Assembly (NCBI GenBank): GCA_016926315.1
Contig: JAFGOU010000106.1
Span: forward strand, 1-19,373
Reading direction: 5' to 3'
Length of the DNA stretch: 19,373 nt
Origin: Chitinispirillaceae bacterium
GTDB lineage: Bacteria; Fibrobacterota; Chitinivibrionia; Chitinivibrionales; Chitinispirillaceae
Each line of letters opens with the position of its first letter. Positions within the stretch are counted from its first letter, which is position 1. This document shows positions 15,066 to 19,373 of the stretch, piece by piece. Under the pieces are notes generated by a model, which made no database searches, was not told the origin of the DNA, and saw nothing but the letters and a program-made list of their open reading frames with translations. The position numbers and the translations under genes are program-made.

Positions 15066-15941
15066 ATGAGTGCCGTACCCTTACGCCGGCTTGACAAAAA
15101 GGCCCGCTGGGTCTGGGCAATACTTTGTCTCGCGGTCAAAAAGTTTTTGGGGAATGACGGGGTACACTGGGCGGGAGCGTTCGCCTTCAATGTGTTCTTT
15201 TCGCTGTTTCCTTTGATAATACTGCTCGTCACGATAGCATCGTGTTATATTGACCGGGACAGGGCCGGAGAAGAGATCATTGCCTATATAGAAATCTACG
15301 TCCCGATCAGCGGCGAGATGCAGCGTCACATTTTTGACGCCCTCGCCGGGGTAATCAAAGCGCGCGCACAGGCGGGCGTGGTTGCCTTTCTCATCCTGTT
15401 CTGGGTCGCCCTCCAATGTTTCATCACCCTTATCCGCGCGACCAACCGCGTCTGGGGCACCACGGTGTACAAGTGGTGGCGGCTGTTGCTGAAAAGCCTG
15501 TTGCTGCTCGGTATCACGGCGGGTGCGGTCCTCCTGGGCATGGCGGTGCCGGTGCTGATGAGAATGGCGAAGGGTTGGCTGTTTCCATTCTATGATTTCC
15601 GTTCCTGGGTATATGGTCTGGAAAGTTTTTTTATCCCGCTGTTGGTGCTTTTCATCGGTCTGAGCCTGTTTTACAAGCTCGCTCCGCGCCGGCCCACGCG
15701 GTTTGCCGAAGTCTGGGCCGCCGCACTTTGCGCGACGGTTCTTTTGCGGGCGGGTGAAAGCCTGTTCATAATCTATCTGAAGGACTTCGCCACGTTGAAC
15801 GCGGTCTACGGGGCGTTAGGCGGGATCATGGCATTGCTGCTGTGGGTTTATGTCTCCGGGTGCGTTTTCATTTTCGGCGCCTGCCTGTGCTCCGCTCAGG
15901 CCGAAGTGCGTTGCGTACCGGTGGAAACAGGAGAATCATGA
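15066..15941 (+). CDS. YihY/BrkB-family (UPF0761) inner-membrane protein
   Basis: This 291-residue polytopic protein has about six membrane segments. The family block HWAGAFAFNVFFSLFPLIILLVTI is near residues 34-57. RATNRVWGT, FYKLAPRRPTRFAEVWAAALCATVLLRAGE and a final LNAVYGALGGIMALLLWVYVSGCVFIFGA follow. The family was once misnamed ribonuclease BN; its molecular role is not established. The frame reaches back to a GTG at 15018, but the ATG at 15066 follows AAGGGAG and gives a normal N-terminus, so I chose it. A 101-base gap separates it from the HD-GYP gene, and its stop overlaps the next ATG (ATGA). Confidence 0.9.
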   Translation: MSAVPLRRLDKKARWVWAILCLAVKKFLGNDGVHWAGAFAFNVFFSLFPLIILLVTIASCYIDRDRAGEEIIAYIEIYVPISGEMQRHIFDALAGVIKARAQAGVVAFLILFWVALQCFITLIRATNRVWGTTVYKWWRLLLKSLLLLGITAGAVLLGMAVPVLMRMAKGWLFPFYDFRSWVYGLESFFIPLLVLFIGLSLFYKLAPRRPTRFAEVWAAALCATVLLRAGESLFIIYLKDFATLNAVYGALGGIMALLLWVYVSGCVFIFGACLCSAQAEVRCVPVETGES

Positions 15942-17788
15942 AACAGAATGACCAAAATTGCCGGTTTTGCTTAAAAATACTTTTACTGTTTTATCTGGTT
16001 TCCTTTTGTATCAGTCAGCCCGCCGTTGCGCAACAAACCCCCGTTAAAACAGATTCGTCAAAAGTGTACAGGAAGATTGAAAAGTTTTCAAATAAAAGTA
16101 AGTTCACCAGATTTATGTATGGCCTGGTTTTTAAGCCGGTTGCTTCAACCTCATATAAAAAAATACCTTTCGCGCCATTGCAGCTGCCGTATGGTAATTT
16201 TGAAGGGAAAATCATCAGGAACATAAACATTGTTACCTTGGATCCGTTTGGTTATTCAGTAAACGACACCGCGGTCATACCGCAAAACATAGTATTTAAA
16301 ACCGGGAACAAGCTGCATGTTAAAACGCAGTACATTACAATAAAGAACATATTGCTTATCCGTAAAAACGAACTATTCGATTCTTTGCTGGTAAAAGAGT
16401 CGGAGCGGTTGATTCGCACCCAGGACTATGTGCGTGAAGTCTTGTTAAATGTCGTGCACGTAGAAAAAACAACCGATTCTGTTGATATATATATCCGTGT
16501 TTTGGATAAATGGAGCATTATTCCGTGTGGCGACGCTTCCACCGCACGAGTCACTGTCGGCTTCACTGAAAATGATTTTGCAGGATTCGGTCATGAGTTT
16601 CAAAATGCGTATACCTGGAACCATTCCAATGGAATGAGCGCCTTTACTGCAAATTATTCTATTCCGAACGTTCGAAACTCCCACGTAAGCACCGTGCTGC
16701 ACTATAATTTTGACGAAAACGATAATTCCGGCAAGAGCGTAACGGTCGAACGTCCGTTTTATTCGCCCATTGCACGATGGGGCGCGGGGTTGAATATTGC
16801 CCAGCGGTTCCAAAAAGATGCGTTACCCGATACCGTGCCGGCCCACGTGAAGCAGAATATAAAACGTAATACTCAAGATTATTGGGCCGGCAGTGCAAAC
16901 AGGATTTCTAAAGGTAATACGGAAGATGAGCGTACGACCAATGCAATTGTTGCCGCGCGTTATCTGCGCGTCCGGTATCCTGAAAAACCGGACGAAACGC
17001 ATGACTCATTGCATGTTTATTCCAACGAAGATTTTTATTTGTCCGGCATGGGGATTTCAACGCGTAGATACTTCAGGGACAATTACATTTTTAATTTCGG
17101 GGTTATCGAAGATGTGCCTGTCGGAAAAGTGTGCGGAATAACGGGCGGTTACCAGATAAGAGATAATACCGGTCGTTTGTATTTAGGCGCGCGCATATCC
17201 TTCGGCGATTACCATGAATTTGGATACCTGAGTTCCGCCTTCGAATACGGCACTTTCTTTCATGGATCATCTTTACAGCAGGGCGTTTTTACGGCAGGAG
17301 CGAATTATTTCAGCAATTTGTTTGAAATCGGGAACTGGCGAATCCGGCAGTTTATCAAACCTCAGGTTACCTGGGGAATGGACCGGTTTTCCAATGATAG
17401 CTTGACTATCAACAATGAAAACGGGATCCGGGGATTCAGCAGCTCTTTGCGGGGAACAAAAAAAATTGTTTTAACGCTCCAGACCCAATCATATGCTCCG
17501 TGGAATGTGTTGGGGTTCAGGTTCGGGCCGTATCTGATTTGTTCGCTCGGCATGCTTGGCAATGCACCATCAGGATTCAAAAACAGCCGGGTGTATTCAC
17601 AACTAGGAATAGGCGCTTTAATTAAAAATGAATATTTGGTTTTCAGCAGCTTTCAGTTATCCATCGCCTATTACCCGTCAATCCCAGGAAACGGATACAA
17701 TATTATTAAAACAAATTCATTCAGGACGACCGATATCGGTTTTACCGATTTTAACTTCGGAAAACCCGAAACGGCGGCTTTTCAATGA
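15938..17788 (+). CDS. Omp85-like outer-membrane beta-barrel protein with one POTRA
   Basis: This 616-residue secreted protein begins with a signal peptide (KILLLFYLVSFCISQPAVA, probable cleavage before QQ). A POTRA-like domain at about 85-185 starts FEGKIIRNINIVTLDPFGYS. The rest is a series of alternating amphipathic strands typical of a barrel. IRGFSS near residue 492 resembles the Omp85 loop-6 motif (V/I)RG(F/Y). The C-terminus is odd for the family: after an aromatic final strand (IGFTDFNF) there is a short tail GKPETAAFQ, not a terminal Phe. It is a distinct paralogue from the TamA-like protein at 6552-8399. The ATG at 15938 follows AGGAG and overlaps the YihY stop, so the two are translationally coupled. 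I cannot name its substrate. Confidence 0.82.
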   Translation: MKQNDQNCRFCLKILLLFYLVSFCISQPAVAQQTPVKTDSSKVYRKIEKFSNKSKFTRFMYGLVFKPVASTSYKKIPFAPLQLPYGNFEGKIIRNINIVTLDPFGYSVNDTAVIPQNIVFKTGNKLHVKTQYITIKNILLIRKNELFDSLLVKESERLIRTQDYVREVLLNVVHVEKTTDSVDIYIRVLDKWSIIPCGDASTARVTVGFTENDFAGFGHEFQNAYTWNHSNGMSAFTANYSIPNVRNSHVSTVLHYNFDENDNSGKSVTVERPFYSPIARWGAGLNIAQRFQKDALPDTVPAHVKQNIKRNTQDYWAGSANRISKGNTEDERTTNAIVAARYLRVRYPEKPDETHDSLHVYSNEDFYLSGMGISTRRYFRDNYIFNFGVIEDVPVGKVCGITGGYQIRDNTGRLYLGARISFGDYHEFGYLSSAFEYGTFFHGSSLQQGVFTAGANYFSNLFEIGNWRIRQFIKPQVTWGMDRFSNDSLTINNENGIRGFSSSLRGTKKIVLTLQTQSYAPWNVLGFRFGPYLICSLGMLGNAPSGFKNSRVYSQLGIGALIKNEYLVFSSFQLSIAYYPSIPGNGYNIIKTNSFRTTDIGFTDFNFGKPETAAFQ

Positions 17789-18021
17789 AATAAGCGGAAA
17801 TAACGCGAAACAATTCACGTTATTAATAAAACGTTTCTTAAAAACAAGAATACTCCTGAATCCCCCATCGCGCGCTGTTCCGCTTGCTTGCCGTGGGTGG
17901 GGCTTCAATCCACGGATAACATAGCACGTGAGCTTCAGATAATGGCAATGGCATGGCTATTGCTTTTTATTTCGGCAAACGGTGATAGTTTACCTTTTTT
18001 TTAAAAAGAGGAGAAGGAACC
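17789..18021 (+). other. intergenic leader before the Thivi_2564-type gene
   Basis: No gene is seen in these 233 bases. They contain a weak dyad just after the Omp85-like gene (AATAACG 17799-17805 with CGTTATT 17818-17824). A GC-rich dyad, CCGTGG (17891-17896) with CCACGG (17910-17915), lies about 35 bases before a sigma-54-type promoter at 17949-17964. The second dyad could be an activator site or a hairpin ending the upstream transcript; no T-run follows it. Confidence 0.5.
17949..17964 (+). promoter_or_regulatory. sigma-54 (RpoN) -24/-12 promoter for the Thivi_2564-type gene
   Basis: The site reads TGGCATGGCTATTGCT and fits TGGCAYR-N4-TTGCW with the exact GG-N10-GC spacing. The expected start point is near 17975, giving a ~47-base leader to the ATG at 18022. 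It is almost identical (15 of 16 bases) to the site at 18282-18297. Confidence 0.75.
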
Positions 18022-18228
18022 ATGTCATTACTCTCTATTCTCATCACGCTGGTCATTGTCGGTATCGTGCTGTGGCTTATAAACACGTACCTCCCCATGG
18101 ACGGGAAAATCAAGAAAATATTAAATGTGGTGGTGGTCATCATGGTGATACTATGGTTGTTGAGTGCGTTCGGAGTAATCGGTTCCCTGTCAAACATGCA
18201 TATAGGGCGCCTGCACATGAGGTGGTGA
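18022..18228 (+). CDS. Thivi_2564-type small membrane protein
   Basis: This 68-residue protein has two predicted membrane helices (about 3-21 and 33-51) joined by the short polar loop NTYLPMDGKIKK, then a basic C-terminal tail (HIGRLHMRW). The loop and helix pattern is characteristic of the small Thivi_2564 membrane protein family, whose function is unknown. AGGAG at 18009-18013 gives a strong ribosome binding site. A sigma-54-type promoter lies directly upstream, which suggests induction under a specific condition and fits a stress-type membrane protein. No partner gene overlaps it. Confidence 0.85.
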   Translation: MSLLSILITLVIVGIVLWLINTYLPMDGKIKKILNVVVVIMVILWLLSAFGVIGSLSNMHIGRLHMRW

Positions 18229-18281
18229 GATGTGTGAAATCAAGAGTAAATTGACCTGTGGAGGGCTTCTCAATGTCTGCA

Positions 18282-18297
18282 TGGCATGGTTATTGCG
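18282..18297 (+). promoter_or_regulatory. sigma-54 (RpoN) -24/-12 promoter for the 21-residue peptide gene
   Basis: The site reads TGGCATGGTTATTGCG with the exact GG-N10-GC spacing. It differs from the site at 17949-17964 only at two positions within the 16 bases compared (C/T in the spacer, final T/G). The start point would be near 18308, leaving a ~90-base leader before the ATG at 18399. Confidence 0.72.
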
Positions 18298-18398
18298 ATT
18301 TTTTATCCCCAATCGCCTTACAAACGACAGGATTCATCGCGTAGCCTGTGAGAAAACCAAAGTCTAGAGCATAACCGAACATAAGAAAGGAGGGGAAA

Positions 18399-18464
18399 AT
18401 GGGCTTCCTCATTGGGGTTTTGATTGTGATAGTTTTAGTGATTGTTATCGTCCGTATAGCGTAG
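18399..18464 (+). CDS. 21-residue hydrophobic membrane peptide
   Basis: The frame encodes MGFLIGVLIVIVLVIVIVRIA and a TAG stop. It is one continuous transmembrane helix with a single arginine near the end. The Shine-Dalgarno AAGGAGG at 18387-18393, five bases before the ATG, is one of the strongest in the window, and a sigma-54-type promoter precedes it. Those two signals are the main case for a real gene, because the length alone proves nothing. I do not recognise a family. It resembles in form the tiny one-helix bacterial membrane proteins that regulate transporters or respond to envelope stress, but this is inference. Confidence 0.65.
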   Translation: MGFLIGVLIVIVLVIVIVRIA

Positions 18465-18469
18465 CACAG

Positions 18470-18511
18470 CAGCGAGCGCAGGAGTCTTATCCAAGCGCCT
18501 TCCGTTCGCTG
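18470..18511 (+). terminator. possible hairpin after the 21-residue peptide gene
   Basis: CAGCGAGCG (18470-18478) and CGTTCGCTG (18503-18511) pair with one G-T wobble around a 24-base loop. It starts six bases after the TAG. No T-run follows, so it is not a classical intrinsic terminator; it might protect the 3' end of a short transcript. Confidence 0.3.
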
Positions 18512-18583
18512 GCTATACCGAAGACATTGACCGATACAGTCAAAGTCTTCACTGGTTTACGGCGGACAAGAGAACAACATTAT

Positions 18584-19264
18584 ATGCAGATCGAGATTCA
18601 TAATCTTACAAAAGTTTATAATGAAAAAAGAGGACTTCTACCAGCCAGTCTTGAGGTAGAAAAAGGGGAACTGATTGCCGTTATCGGGCACAACGGAGCG
18701 GGTAAATCTACTCTTTTGAAAATGTTGGCTGGTTGGATCCTTCCCGACAGCGGACAGGTTCTGGTGGACAGCATCAATCTGGAAAACAGATCGGCTGTGG
18801 CGAGGAAAATCGGTTTTGTCCCGGAGACACCTAATCTTTTCGAATTCTTTTCCGTTGAGTACAATCTCAAAATATTTGCCCGTCTTTTTCAAGTCCCCTT
18901 TTTGCGGATAGAAGAAATTCTGAAGGAATTCCATTTGCTCCCTTTTCGTAATAATAAAATTCAGGTTTTATCAAAAGGGTTGCGGCAAAGGGTAAGCATC
19001 GGGCGCGCTCTTCTGGCAGATCCGCCGGTGCTTCTTTTTGATGAACCTACATCGGGTATAGACTTTGAAATGACGAAAGAGATTTATAGGCTGCTGAAAG
19101 GTTTTCATGCTTCAGGAAAAACAATCATTTTTACTTCCCATCGACCCGAAGAGATAAAAACCCTTGCAACGCGCATCATTGTGCTTCATCAAGGACATTT
19201 GGTCTTCGATGGTTCGCCCCAGAAATATTTCCAATCAGAAATTCATGAAAAGCTATACCTATGA
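18584..19264 (+). CDS. ABC transporter ATP-binding protein
   Basis: This 226-residue cytoplasmic ATPase has Walker A GHNGAGKST (about 35-43), the Q-loop region replaced by FVPETPNLFEFFSVEYNL, signature LSKGLRQR, Walker B PVLLFDEPTSGID and switch His in TSHRPEE. The glutamate in place of the usual Q-loop glutamine and the LSKG signature are normal in the CcmA/NatA/GldA-like branch, which works with ABC-2 type permeases. The frame is open back to a TTG at 18527, but the ATG at 18584 starts directly at MQIEIHNLTKVY as the family does. Its ribosome binding site is weak. The stop overlaps the next ATG (ATGA), so the following permease is its partner. The substrate is unknown. Confidence 0.93.
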   Translation: MQIEIHNLTKVYNEKRGLLPASLEVEKGELIAVIGHNGAGKSTLLKMLAGWILPDSGQVLVDSINLENRSAVARKIGFVPETPNLFEFFSVEYNLKIFARLFQVPFLRIEEILKEFHLLPFRNNKIQVLSKGLRQRVSIGRALLADPPVLLFDEPTSGIDFEMTKEIYRLLKGFHASGKTIIFTSHRPEEIKTLATRIIVLHQGHLVFDGSPQKYFQSEIHEKLYL

Positions 19265-19373
19265 TGATAAGAAATATCATTACGTTAACCCTGAATGATT
19301 TAGCTGTTGCATTTAAGAATAAGACAATCTATCTGATTCTTTTTATACCTTTTTTTGTTTTTATCTCTTTGAA
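19261..19373 (+). CDS. ABC-2 type transporter permease, 3' truncated
   Basis: The frame opens with ATGATG overlapping the ATPase stop and runs off the window after 37 codons. The visible part has an amphipathic start (MMIRNIITLTLNDLAVAFKNK) and then the first hydrophobic helix (TIYLILFIPFFVFISL). That pattern, a short cytoplasmic helix with a membrane segment after 'FKNK', is common in ABC-2 permeases. The overlap with the ATPase makes the pairing likely. Nothing further can be said of its substrate. Confidence 0.75.
   Translation, partial: MMIRNIITLTLNDLAVAFKNKTIYLILFIPFFVFISL

Noticed and set aside
15842..15937. 32-codon upstream extension of the Omp85-like gene
   Set aside because: It lies entirely inside the YihY gene in another frame and would bury the signal peptide; ATG 15938 has AGGAG and gives a normal leader.
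18527..18583. TTG start giving 19 extra residues on the ABC ATPase
   Set aside because: ABC ATPases of this branch begin right before the first beta strand, which the ATG at 18584 provides; the extension is not family-like.
1..19373. tRNA, rRNA, CRISPR array, transposase, integrase or phage genes
   Set aside because: No tRNA-like cloverleaf, regular spaced repeat or mobile-element protein was recognised on either strand.

Overview
The window comes from a Gram-negative (diderm) bacterium. It encodes a TamA/Omp85 barrel protein, a TamB-like translocation protein, a second Omp85-like outer-membrane protein and an Mla-type phospholipid transporter. The mix of a TamB-before-TamA gene order, an MlaD with a lysine-rich tail and an Omp85 protein carrying an 'LDPFGYS' POTRA segment reminds me of the Fibrobacterota/FCB side of the tree. 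That is an impression from family resemblance, not a proof.

Layout. 1-2506: the 3' part of a GH130 glycoside phosphorylase/hydrolase gene, a doubtful small ORF, and a complete PTS enzyme I gene. 2579-8399: tamB-like followed by tamA-like genes, same strand. 8415-9578: an AI-2E/PerM-family membrane protein on the minus strand, convergent with tamA. 9579-9928: a 350-base divergent intergenic region. 9929-14964: mlaE-mlaF-mlaD, then a soluble PAS histidine kinase, a single-domain response regulator and an HD-GYP response regulator, all on the plus strand and tightly packed. 15066-17788: a YihY/BrkB membrane protein overlapping an Omp85-like outer-membrane protein by ATGA. 17789-18583: a gene-poor stretch with a Thivi_2564-type small membrane protein and a 21-residue hydrophobic peptide. 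18584-19373: an ABC ATPase and the first codons of its permease.

The most interesting signal is in the intergenic DNA. Four sites match the sigma-54 (RpoN) -24/-12 consensus with exact GG-N10-GC spacing, and all share the core TGGCAT....TTGC. Two lie back to back between the AI-2E gene and mlaE, one facing each way. The other two stand one in front of each small membrane protein gene. Every strong site I found points at an envelope or membrane gene. The inference is a sigma-54-controlled envelope programme that joins lipid transport (Mla), a PerM-like permease and two tiny membrane proteins. The mla transcript would also carry a two-component relay and an HD-GYP c-di-GMP phosphodiesterase. 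No sigma-54 activator (AAA+ enhancer-binding protein) is encoded here, so it would have to lie elsewhere in the genome.

I saw no tRNA, rRNA, CRISPR array, transposase or phage gene.
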